Origin: Stramenopiles sp. TOSAG23-2
Taxonomy: Eukaryota; Sar
Direction of reading: 5' to 3'
Length of the DNA: 22,726 bases
Assembly (NCBI GenBank): GCA_900128395.1
Contig: LT649503.1
Location: 1-22,726 of the forward strand
Positions 12,386 through 19,677 of this stretch are shown piece after piece. Positions within the stretch are counted from its first letter, which is position 1; each line of letters starts with the position of its first letter. Both the position numbers and the translations under genes were made by a program. The notes beneath the pieces are model-generated. The model was given only the letters and a program-made list of their open reading frames with translations. It was not told the origin of the DNA and did no database searches.

Positions 12386-13779
12386 GTACTCTTCCCTCCT
12401 GGACTCATTATACTAAATCTTGGATGTCGTTTATATATCATTTCTACTGATTTACTAACTTTTTTCTTTGGTTTCTGATCTTTTTTATTACCTTCCTTTT
12501 CTAAATATATCACTATATTTGAATCTTTCACCAATTTTACTATAAGAATAAACGTTAAAAAATTAAGACCAACAGTAGTATATAAAAATATCTGCAACAA
12601 TAATCTAGATTGTGAGTATGACATAATTTCCAAATTAAAACCATCCAATGTAAAAATGAATCCTAAACGCAATATTGTTACGACTGTTAAAGTGAATTCT
12701 GATGTTGAAATATTTACGGAAAGGATATCTTCAATTGATAATCGACATATTCGAAGTAATACTTGTGATGTTATAACTAGTAAAGACCATTCTAATATTT
12801 GCCATGTCGATAAAATGAATTTAATTGCATTGGCAGCAAAATCTTTTATACCATCTTCTAACATAATTTCTTGTGCTGTTTGTGGTAAATCAGGAAAATA
12901 TCGATCGAATTGCGACGATGGTTCTGTACAATTCACCCATAAACCTTTCGTAATACTACCGGTTTGACTTTGCGTGTTATCAAAATATGCACCGGGTACA
13001 TATGGACATAAATCATCAAGAATTAATTTCTCTGAAATGATGCATGAAATTCCTGTCATACAAAAGTAACAAACGATAGGCAATCCTGCAATTATTTTTG
13101 AGCTTAAACGAGCAGATACACCATGTAAATCTTTGGAATAATTATATCTTAACGCATTAGCCATTGATGGTAACAACCAATATAAAAATGCCGGTACCCC
13201 CAACGTGATTAAGGCCTGAACTATTAAAACGATCCATTCGCCTTTTGAAGAATAATTTATAATAATAATAGTAATTAAATTGATAAATGGAATTGGAATA
13301 CCAACCATTAGTTGCCATGGATTTCGTTGCAATGGCAACGTCGCTGCCCACAATAAAAGCAATAAATAGACATTAAAACCTTCGGAGACATATTCATACA
13401 TTCTGCCATTTGTATATATTGTAGCTAGAAATGAAACAATTGTTATGAAAATCATAAAAAATATAATAACATTCGCAAATAATTTCTTTTTCTTCTGTCT
13501 TGCTAATTCTGCTGTATTTTTCCATTTCAATGAACCTTTACCTTTATTCCAAAATTTTTGAATACGAAGTGCTGCTTTATTTTCTTTCATTACCAATGTT
13601 GGACTTTTTTGTCGATTTTGCTTTTTTCTTTTCTTATTAAAACTCCAGCTATTACGATTCTTTCCCATTGTTGCTGGTGTTGACGTGGTATTATTGTTAT
13701 GAGTAGTATTAATCTGTGAGGAGGATAAGGAAGTGGATAATAATAATTTACTATCATTTTGATACGTATTTGTTGCCAT
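12382..13779 (-). CDS. Unrecognised 8-TM membrane protein with basic N-terminal region
   Basis: 465 residues; I do not recognise the family. Seen: a Ser/Thr/Asn-rich first 40 residues; a strongly basic stretch (41-100) containing an IQ-like segment (AALRIQKFWNKGKG, 69-82) that lacks the usual Arg residues; about eight hydrophobic helices (101-122, 134-150, 155-176, 181-203, 227-249, 319-345, 361-385, 392-416); a probably lumenal or extracellular loop (about 250-318) with Cys258, Cys284 and an N-glycosylation sequon (NCT, 283-285); and a Lys-rich tail. ATG at 13777-13779 is the first; M38 is a possible second start. The tail may be longer than the stop suggests because a coding-like frame follows in -1. 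The basic N-terminus suggests a cytosolic N-terminus by the positive-inside rule (inference). Function unknown. Confidence 0.75.
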   Translation of the reverse strand: MATNTYQNDSKLLLSTSLSSSQINTTHNNNTTSTPATMGKNRNSWSFNKKRKKQNRQKSPTLVMKENKAALRIQKFWNKGKGSLKWKNTAELARQKKKKLFANVIIFFMIFITIVSFLATIYTNGRMYEYVSEGFNVYLLLLLWAATLPLQRNPWQLMVGIPIPFINLITIIIINYSSKGEWIVLIVQALITLGVPAFLYWLLPSMANALRYNYSKDLHGVSARLSSKIIAGLPIVCYFCMTGISCIISEKLILDDLCPYVPGAYFDNTQSQTGSITKGLWVNCTEPSSQFDRYFPDLPQTAQEIMLEDGIKDFAANAIKFILSTWQILEWSLLVITSQVLLRICRLSIEDILSVNISTSEFTLTVVTILRLGFIFTLDGFNLEIMSYSQSRLLLQIFLYTTVGLNFLTFILIVKLVKDSNIVIYLEKEGNKKDQKPKKKVSKSVEMIYKRHPRFSIMSPGGKST

Positions 13780-14281
13780 GTCTTTATATATAAGATATTA
13801 TTATTATTATGATTATATTTATATATATATTATATATAAGTACTACAAATATAAGCAAGCAATTGATGGTTATCAATGTTATAGCTCTTGTTTGCCCGGC
13901 TGGGTGTTGATTGATATTTTGTATTATATCAATATTATATATAGGGATATATACATTTATTGATTTGTATTTATGTAAATACATACAGGTAAAATAAAAT
14001 ACATATATATATAATTCTAAATTCTAAGGAATGATGGTGTCCTAAAATATCATAAATAATTTCAATATAAATTCATAAAATATCCGCAAATAAAAAACAT
14101 ATTTAGAGGATTTTAGGAATTTATATACTTTCAGTATGTCTAGTATATTTTATGCTATTTAGATTATTAAATTCTTCAAATAGAATGTACTTATGTGCTT
14201 ATAGGGTTTCATAAATGGCCAAATAATGGGCACGAGATAGCATCACACAGCACTCACTACAATTTGCTAGCACCATTAGTA

Positions 14282-14410
14282 ATGCTATTCCATGCTAAGT
14301 TCAAAATTGGCCGTTGCAGGCACACAGCATGGGCTAAAAAACATCAATAAATTATATCGATACACTATAGGAAAATGGGTCTCACTATTTCCATTAGCAT
14401 GACATAGCAT
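14282..14410. repeat. Imperfect inverted repeat, 17-bp arms
   Basis: Left arm 14282-14298 (ATGCTATTCCATGCTAA) pairs with right arm 14394-14410 (TTAGCATGACATAGCAT) with two mismatches, enclosing 95 nt. It sits within a patch less AT-rich than the surrounding spacer. Could be an RNA stem or a remnant of a small inverted-repeat element; no flanking target-site duplication was recognised. Confidence 0.5.
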
Positions 14411-14494
14411 AATCCAATTCGACGCAGACTTACCTCTCGTACTCTCGTAAATGTGATCGAGTGAAAATCGATGCATATTCTAATTTCCGCTATA

Positions 14495-14533
14495 TCAAGT
14501 ATAAATTATTGTAGTTCTACGTAGTCATTTGAT
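14495..14533 (+). promoter_or_regulatory. Shared upstream element, copy 1 (oligopeptidase B)
   Basis: TCAAGTATAAATTATTGTAG (14495-14514) recurs exactly at 17525-17544. GTAGTCATTTGAT (14521-14533) recurs at 17541-17553. Copy 1 differs only by ten extra bases between the two blocks, flanked by GTAG direct repeats, which looks like slippage. Both copies lie upstream of plus-strand genes: this one 282 bp before the ATG at 14815. A conserved promoter or leader element, or a dispersed repeat remnant, would both fit. Confidence 0.5.
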
Positions 14534-14534
14534 A

Positions 14535-14637
14535 GGTGAATCTACTCAGGAAAAAACCTTAACGAGCAAATCCACTACGCACCTTGCACCTCAATCGGAG
14601 CGTAGCGTATTAAGGTGAATCGATGAGGACAATCACC
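14535..14637. repeat. Three nested inverted repeats, possible structured RNA
   Basis: Perfect arms, from outside in: GGTGA 14535-14539 with TCACC 14633-14637; ACCTTAA 14556-14562 with TTAAGGT 14610-14616; CTACGC 14575-14580 with GCGTAG 14600-14605. The arms are in the correct nested order, with a 19-nt apical loop and internal loops of 12/4 and 16/16 nt. The segment is less AT-rich than its surroundings. It starts one base after the shared element at 14495-14533. It matches no RNA family I recognise. Confidence 0.45.
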
Positions 14638-14814
14638 AACAATTTTTCAAAAAAAAAAACACAAATATTTATTCAAACATAGATATACCTCACCACTTAC
14701 TATAAACAAAATAGTAGTTCCAAGAAATAACAGTACAATACATTCAAAATGCTGATATAGTTAACATATATATATACATATATATATAGATATACGTATT
14801 TATATTTTTTTTTT

Positions 14815-17055
14815 ATGTTCAAATATACCATACAAACAATATTCAGAATTCACAACGGAAAACAACAAATATTACGCAATATGACATCATTAGCAAAATT
14901 AGATGCACCTATTGCTCCACAAAAACCGCATAAAGTAGCCTTTGGAAAAGTTGAAAATGAAAACAGAGGTGAAAATCCTTTCTTCCCTCTTCGATACCGC
15001 GATGACCCGTGGTTTTGGTTACGTGACGATACACGTAAAAATGAAGAGATTTTGGATCATTTAAGAAAAGAAAATGCATATACGGAGGAGAAAACAAAGC
15101 ATTTGACAAAGTTTCAAAAAAAATTATATGATGAGCATATTTCACACTTAAAAGAAACAGATGAAAGACCACCATATCCATATGGTCAATATTATTATTA
15201 TACGAAAACAGTGAAAGGTTTATCTTATAAAATGCATTGTCGTAAAACAGCATTATCATTGGAGGAATTAGCAACTGCGGCTGAAGAGACGATTCTTGAT
15301 GAAAATAAAATTGCGGAAGGCCATAAACAATGTGTAATCAAAGGTGTTAAACCATCACCAGATCATACTTTTTTAGCGTATAGCGTTGATTTCAAAGGTG
15401 ATGAAACGTATACAGTTAAATTATTAAATTTACAAAATGGTGAATATTGCAAGGATGTTGTTGAAGGCGTTGCTGGTGGTATTCAATGGGGTAAAGACAA
15501 TAATACATTTTTTTATTTAAGCCAAGACAAAGCAAAACGACCATATAAATTATGGAAACATATTGTAGGAACCGAACAAAAAGATGATATATGTTATTAT
15601 ACGGAGGAGGATGAAGTATTTTGGTTCGGACTCGGAAAATCAAAAGATGGTCGATATTTATTTCCAGGAAGTGGCAGTTCAGAAACTTCAGAAATACGTT
15701 TTATTGATTTACATGCAGAAGAGACCAAATTAGTTGTAATCCAACCACGTGAATTTGGTCTACGTTACGATGTTGAACATCGTGAAGGTATGTTATTTAT
15801 CTGGACCAATATGAATGATGCGATTAATAATCGTTTAATGGTAACAAGTATTGATAAACCTGGTAAAGAACATTGGAAAGAAATCATACCATATGACTCT
15901 ACCAGAAAAATTGATGAAGTGGAAGTATTTAAAAATTTCATAGTGATTCAAGGTAGACAAGATGGTTTGACTCAAATTTGGACCATGGGATTGAACGAAG
16001 ATTCAACCGTGAATCCACAATCGTTTAAAAAAATACAATTCAAAGAAGAAATGTATGAATGTGCTATTAGTACAAATAAAGTATATGATACAAATTTTAT
16101 TCGTACATATTATTCATCATTGACTACACCAGATCAATGGGAGGATTATAATTTCAATGATGGTACGTTTAAATTAGTAAAACAAAAAGAATGTTTAAAT
16201 TTCGATTCATCTTTATATGTTTGTAAGCGTTTATTTGCAAAGGCAAATGATGGCACACAAATCCCAATGTCCATGGTACATCGTAAAACAACGAAAGTGG
16301 ATGGTGGCAATACACCAACGATGTTATATGCATATGGTAGTTATGGTATTTGTATTGATCCATGTTTTCACCGGATGATATTGCCATATCTTGATCGTGG
16401 CATGGTATATGTCATTGCACATATTCGTGGTGGTGGAGAAATGGGACGTTATTGGTATGAAGAGCAAGGAAAATATTTAAACAAACGCAATACATTTAGT
16501 GATTTCATTAATTGTGCTGAACATTTAGTGGAAAGCAAAGTAACAAACCCAGACAAATTATCCATTGAAGGTAGAAGTGCAGGTGGTTTATTAATGGGAG
16601 CAGTTTTAAATATGAGACCAGATTTGTTTAAAATTGCAGTTGCTGGCGTTCCATTTGTTGATTGCGTAAATACAATGTGTGATCCATCAATACCATTAAC
16701 AACAGGGGAATGGGAAGAATGGGGTAATCCAAATGAAAGCAAATATTTTGATTACATGTTGAGTTATTCACCATATGACAATGTACGTGAACAACCATAT
16801 CCAAATATTTTAATAACATCTGGATTGTATGATCCACGTGTTGCATATTGGGAACCAGCAAAATGGGCAAGTAAATTACGTACGATGAAAACAGATAATA
16901 ATGATGTTTTAGTGAAAATGGATTTGGACGTTGGTCATTTTAGTGCAAGTGATCGATATAAATACATCCGTGAAAAATCATTCGAGCAGAGTATTGTTAT
17001 GGATTATTTAGGTATTGTTGATGAGGATTGTAAAGATGATGATGCGAAATTGTAA
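14815..17055 (+). CDS. OPB: Oligopeptidase B (prolyl oligopeptidase family S9A)
   Basis: 746 residues; family members are usually about 690-720. A serine peptidase that cuts peptides up to roughly 30 residues after Arg or Lys. N-terminal seven-bladed propeller (about 60-480; DPWFWLRDD is typical at its start) caps the C-terminal alpha/beta hydrolase domain. Catalytic triad is intact: S588 in GRSAGG, D673 in LYDPRVAYWEPAKW, H708 in DVGHFSASDR. E632 and E634 in GEWEEWGNP correspond to the known basic-residue S1 determinants and separate it from true prolyl oligopeptidase. The first ATG follows a T10 run; residues 1-22 have several basic and no acidic residues, like a mitochondrial presequence. 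A second ATG (14881, M23) would give a cytosolic form starting near where homology begins. Intronless. Enzyme class very secure; targeting is inferred. Confidence 0.95.
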   Translation: MFKYTIQTIFRIHNGKQQILRNMTSLAKLDAPIAPQKPHKVAFGKVENENRGENPFFPLRYRDDPWFWLRDDTRKNEEILDHLRKENAYTEEKTKHLTKFQKKLYDEHISHLKETDERPPYPYGQYYYYTKTVKGLSYKMHCRKTALSLEELATAAEETILDENKIAEGHKQCVIKGVKPSPDHTFLAYSVDFKGDETYTVKLLNLQNGEYCKDVVEGVAGGIQWGKDNNTFFYLSQDKAKRPYKLWKHIVGTEQKDDICYYTEEDEVFWFGLGKSKDGRYLFPGSGSSETSEIRFIDLHAEETKLVVIQPREFGLRYDVEHREGMLFIWTNMNDAINNRLMVTSIDKPGKEHWKEIIPYDSTRKIDEVEVFKNFIVIQGRQDGLTQIWTMGLNEDSTVNPQSFKKIQFKEEMYECAISTNKVYDTNFIRTYYSSLTTPDQWEDYNFNDGTFKLVKQKECLNFDSSLYVCKRLFAKANDGTQIPMSMVHRKTTKVDGGNTPTMLYAYGSYGICIDPCFHRMILPYLDRGMVYVIAHIRGGGEMGRYWYEEQGKYLNKRNTFSDFINCAEHLVESKVTNPDKLSIEGRSAGGLLMGAVLNMRPDLFKIAVAGVPFVDCVNTMCDPSIPLTTGEWEEWGNPNESKYFDYMLSYSPYDNVREQPYPNILITSGLYDPRVAYWEPAKWASKLRTMKTDNNDVLVKMDLDVGHFSASDRYKYIREKSFEQSIVMDYLGIVDEDCKDDDAKL

Positions 17056-17105
17056 ATTAAGTGTGTACGTGTATACACAAAGGTAATTTTTCTTCGAGAA
17101 TGATT

Positions 17106-17128
17106 TGTGTGTGTGTGTGTGTGTGTGT
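17106..17128. repeat. (TG)n microsatellite
   Basis: Uninterrupted TG dinucleotide run of 23 bases, about 50 bp after the oligopeptidase B stop, probably inside its 3' UTR. Expected to be length-polymorphic. Confidence 0.9.
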
Positions 17129-17245
17129 ATGGAATTGAAAAAAATACGAGTACCACACCCGGTCAAAAATAACAAAAACAATGTTTTTTAATTTTCACGA
17201 CGCACACGAAAAAATATAATCTCCTCCCATACCAGCGCGGGCCAG

Positions 17246-17264
17246 TGCTATACCTGGTATAGCA
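17246..17264. promoter_or_regulatory. 19-bp dyad, perfect 9-bp arms around one base
   Basis: TGCTATACC (17246-17254), a single T, then GGTATAGCA (17256-17264). The one-base spacer is too short for a good RNA or DNA hairpin loop, so a dimeric DNA-binding protein site is the natural reading. It lies about 480 bp upstream of the LMBD1-like ATG, in a small GC-richer patch (CCAGCGCGGGCCAG just before it). Confidence 0.45.
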
Positions 17265-17524
17265 TATTATAAAAAATGTAATATATCATATAAAAATATT
17301 ACGTTTCGTATTTTATAATTACACATCATGATATATCATTATGTATTATAAAACACACACCTTAGACTTTTAAACCATCAAAGTATTTATATATATACTC
17401 TCTCGTGTTATATTTTCAAATGGTTTTAAAATCTAAAAATTGCGTCAATTTTAAATCTCTCCTGCAATTTAATAAAAAAAAGAAAAGAGTTTTTTTAAAA
17501 TGGTCGTACATCATACGAGCGTTC

Positions 17525-17553
17525 TCAAGTATAAATTATTGTAGTCATTTGAT
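17525..17553 (+). promoter_or_regulatory. Shared upstream element, copy 2 (LMBD1-like gene)
   Basis: Contiguous 29-bp version of the element at 14495-14533, without the ten extra bases. It lies 191 bp upstream of the ATG at 17744. Flanks differ from copy 1, so only this core is shared. Confidence 0.5.
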
Positions 17554-17743
17554 TCCTAGCTAAGGCTAGCTTTCCATATTTAAAACACAAAAAAATGCAT
17601 AAAAAACAACAAAAAATGCATAAAAATAATAAATATACAAGGACAACCAACACACATGGTGGTGGAGGAGGATTATCATCACGCGGTTGTATCCCATAAA
17701 CACGTTGCATCAAGATAGATCGAATAGATACAGTATATATACA

Positions 17744-19657
17744 ATGGGAGAAAGTGTAGTGTTGATCGTCTTTACGACCATCATTTTTATTTTATTATTC
17801 ACCTCGTTTCAAGCGGTGAAATTTTATATAGATCCACGTTTTAATGATTATTTAACGACAATTATCAGTTCCATATGTTTAATGTTAGTATTGTCATCTA
17901 TTTTTTTAATACCAATTGATGTATATTTAGCACAAAGTCGTAATGCCGTGTTAGCAGTCGATGCTGTCCTTGGTATATATCATTTTGTATTCATATTGCT
18001 ATTGATGCTATATTTCATTGTATTACCATTTGCATATTTTTATTATGATAGTCCAACGGATTGGTCTTCACGTAAGAAAATGAATAGTGCTTCGAAATAT
18101 ACATTTTTATCTATATTATTGCTTGTATTATTATTAATTGTTGGTATGTTAATAGAAGCATTTCGTTATCGTGGCGTTACTGATGCTGGTGGTATCTTGT
18201 TACTTTTTGAAAACAAACATTTTTTAGTATCAACGATGGAAGTATGCATGGGAATTTTGTTTTTAAGTGGAAATGTTGGTGTTATGATATATTGTTCGTT
18301 TGGATTAGCAGCAATGCCTATTTTACAATTTTTAAAACGTTGTAGTGATAATTTACCATACAACGATGATCCACATTTTAAAGGTCGAAATGAAATATAT
18401 CGAGAACGATCAATTAATTTAGAAAATAAAAAGAAATTATGGAGAAAATATAGATTGACTGGGAGAAAAATGAATAGATCACAACGTATGAAATATGAAG
18501 AAATCAATGAAAGAGAAAGATTATTAAAAGATCGTGAAGCTAGATTAATACCATCAAAACGAAAAACATATTTTTCTAATTTAGTTCAACGTCATGGTTG
18601 GATGAAAGTTATTATTGGAATGTTATTATTATTAGGATCGTGGAATATTGTATTTTCCATTATTATTTCCATTGTGGATAGATTTGGTCAATGTGAATCT
18701 TATTTAGATTGCCCAACTGGGTATTTAATGAAACAACGAAATGTGGAATCACCAATGGATTGGTTTTTATTATTTGTTTCACGATTTTTCCCTTTTGATT
18801 ACATTGTACTTGGTATTGTTGTATTATACTTTTTAATATCAGCAATACATGCCATGTCTAGTTTAGGTGTTCGATTTTTATTTTTTTTCTCTATATATCC
18901 ATTACGTGAGAAAAAAACATATCCACAAGGTATTATTTTAGCAACGGCTAATATAATTTTAATAATGTTTGCAATTACATTTCAAATGGCATATATTGCA
19001 CCACAATATACATCATTTGGTTTACAAGAATATAAAGCACCAGATGGCACTATGTTACCATGTACATTGATTATGAGTGTCGATTCAGCTATACCAACTA
19101 TACAACATATTGATACGCAACACCATGATCATATTGCAAAACAACATCATCATAATCATCATCACCACAATCAATTTTTAAACAACCATGAACAAAAGCA
19201 ATTTTTTCCAACATCGATGAAATTAACAAATGAACCACCACCATTTCCACCACCAATCTTTTTTGTTGAAATTGCCAGTAATGTAAAATCAAATAATATA
19301 ACAAAATTGTTAATTCCTAAAAATAATAATGCTACAGGTGGTAGAATTGGTGATCATAGTATGAAAAAAACACCAGCACAATGTCAACCATCTCAATTAA
19401 GTATGATTATTAATGGTTTAATGGCAAAATATAAATTTTTTGGTATTATATTCCAATATACTGAAATTGGATTTGTGTTCTTTTTTATAATCTTTAGTAT
19501 TATTAGTATTGGGCGTAATCCACGAAAACGTTGGATAGATAGTGATGATTTAAGTGATGATGATGATATTGATGAAGAGATTGCTAATGCATATTTTGAT
19601 GATGATGATGATGATGAGGATGATGAAGAGGATGAAAATGGTTTTGGGAGGATATGA
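17744..19657 (+). CDS. LMBRD1: LMBD1-like lysosomal membrane protein (LMBR1 family)
   Basis: 637 residues from the ATG at 17744; an open extension to TTG 17687 is ignored because the LMBR1 N-terminus starts near TM1. About nine TM helices. Matches to human LMBD1 are spread along the protein: DYLTTIISSI..LP.D, PFAYFYYD (95-102), ASKYT, FGLAAMP (186-192), the cytosolic charged loop (about 200-285), W(F)LLFVSRFFPFDYI (about 340-354), YPQG..L, and the signature APQYTSFG (419-426). LMBD1 works with ABCD4 to bring cobalamin from the lysosome to the cytosol and has other membrane-adaptor roles; cobalamin use here is inferred. Oddities: a loop of about 110 residues before the last TM with a His/Asn cluster (about 460-476) and a Pro stretch, predicted to face the lysosomal lumen; and a cytosolic tail of nearly continuous Asp/Glu coded by GAT repeats. 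The stop overlaps a (GA)n tract. Confidence 0.87.
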   Translation: MGESVVLIVFTTIIFILLFTSFQAVKFYIDPRFNDYLTTIISSICLMLVLSSIFLIPIDVYLAQSRNAVLAVDAVLGIYHFVFILLLMLYFIVLPFAYFYYDSPTDWSSRKKMNSASKYTFLSILLLVLLLIVGMLIEAFRYRGVTDAGGILLLFENKHFLVSTMEVCMGILFLSGNVGVMIYCSFGLAAMPILQFLKRCSDNLPYNDDPHFKGRNEIYRERSINLENKKKLWRKYRLTGRKMNRSQRMKYEEINERERLLKDREARLIPSKRKTYFSNLVQRHGWMKVIIGMLLLLGSWNIVFSIIISIVDRFGQCESYLDCPTGYLMKQRNVESPMDWFLLFVSRFFPFDYIVLGIVVLYFLISAIHAMSSLGVRFLFFFSIYPLREKKTYPQGIILATANIILIMFAITFQMAYIAPQYTSFGLQEYKAPDGTMLPCTLIMSVDSAIPTIQHIDTQHHDHIAKQHHHNHHHHNQFLNNHEQKQFFPTSMKLTNEPPPFPPPIFFVEIASNVKSNNITKLLIPKNNNATGGRIGDHSMKKTPAQCQPSQLSMIINGLMAKYKFFGIIFQYTEIGFVFFFIIFSIISIGRNPRKRWIDSDDLSDDDDIDEEIANAYFDDDDDDEDDEEDENGFGRI

Positions 19658-19677
19658 GAGAGAGAGAGAGAGAGAGA
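19656..19677. repeat. (GA)11 microsatellite at the LMBD1-like stop
   Basis: Pure GA run starting inside the TGA stop (19655-19657). Because it lies at and after the stop, expansion or contraction would alter only the 3' UTR. Confidence 0.9.

Larger units (their letters stand above)
13780..14814. other. Divergent intergenic region with structured islands
   Basis: About 1 kb between the divergent 8-TM gene (-) and oligopeptidase B gene (+). The first 400 bp are AT-repeat-rich, with a 9-bp inverted repeat at 14040-14048/14110-14118. From about 14190 to 14640 the sequence is clearly less AT-rich and contains, in order, a 16-17 bp imperfect inverted repeat (14282-14410), one copy of an element shared with the LMBD1 upstream region (14495-14533), and three nested inverted repeats (14535-14637). 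The last 170 bp return to AT-rich DNA with (TA)n tracts and a T10 run immediately before the ATG. No tRNA found; a 63-codon minus frame at 14285-14476 is not convincing. Confidence 0.6.
17056..17743. other. Intergenic region upstream of LMBD1-like gene
   Basis: Spacer between two plus-strand genes. It holds a (TG)n microsatellite (17106-17128), a GC-richer patch at 17221-17265 that contains a 19-bp dyad, a 7-bp inverted repeat around 17436-17469 (AAATTGC/GCAATTT), and copy 2 of the shared upstream element (17525-17553). The open frame of the downstream gene extends left to a TTG at 17687, but the first ATG is at 17744. No RNA gene recognised. Confidence 0.6.

Noticed and set aside
14285-14476. 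63-codon minus-strand frame in the structured island
   Set aside because: Overlaps the inverted repeat and has no protein-like features; non-coding structure explains the composition better.
16449-16870. Antisense frames within oligopeptidase B (and similar shadows in the GH2 and other genes)
   Set aside because: Mirror frames of strongly conserved coding sequence; they have no independent signals.
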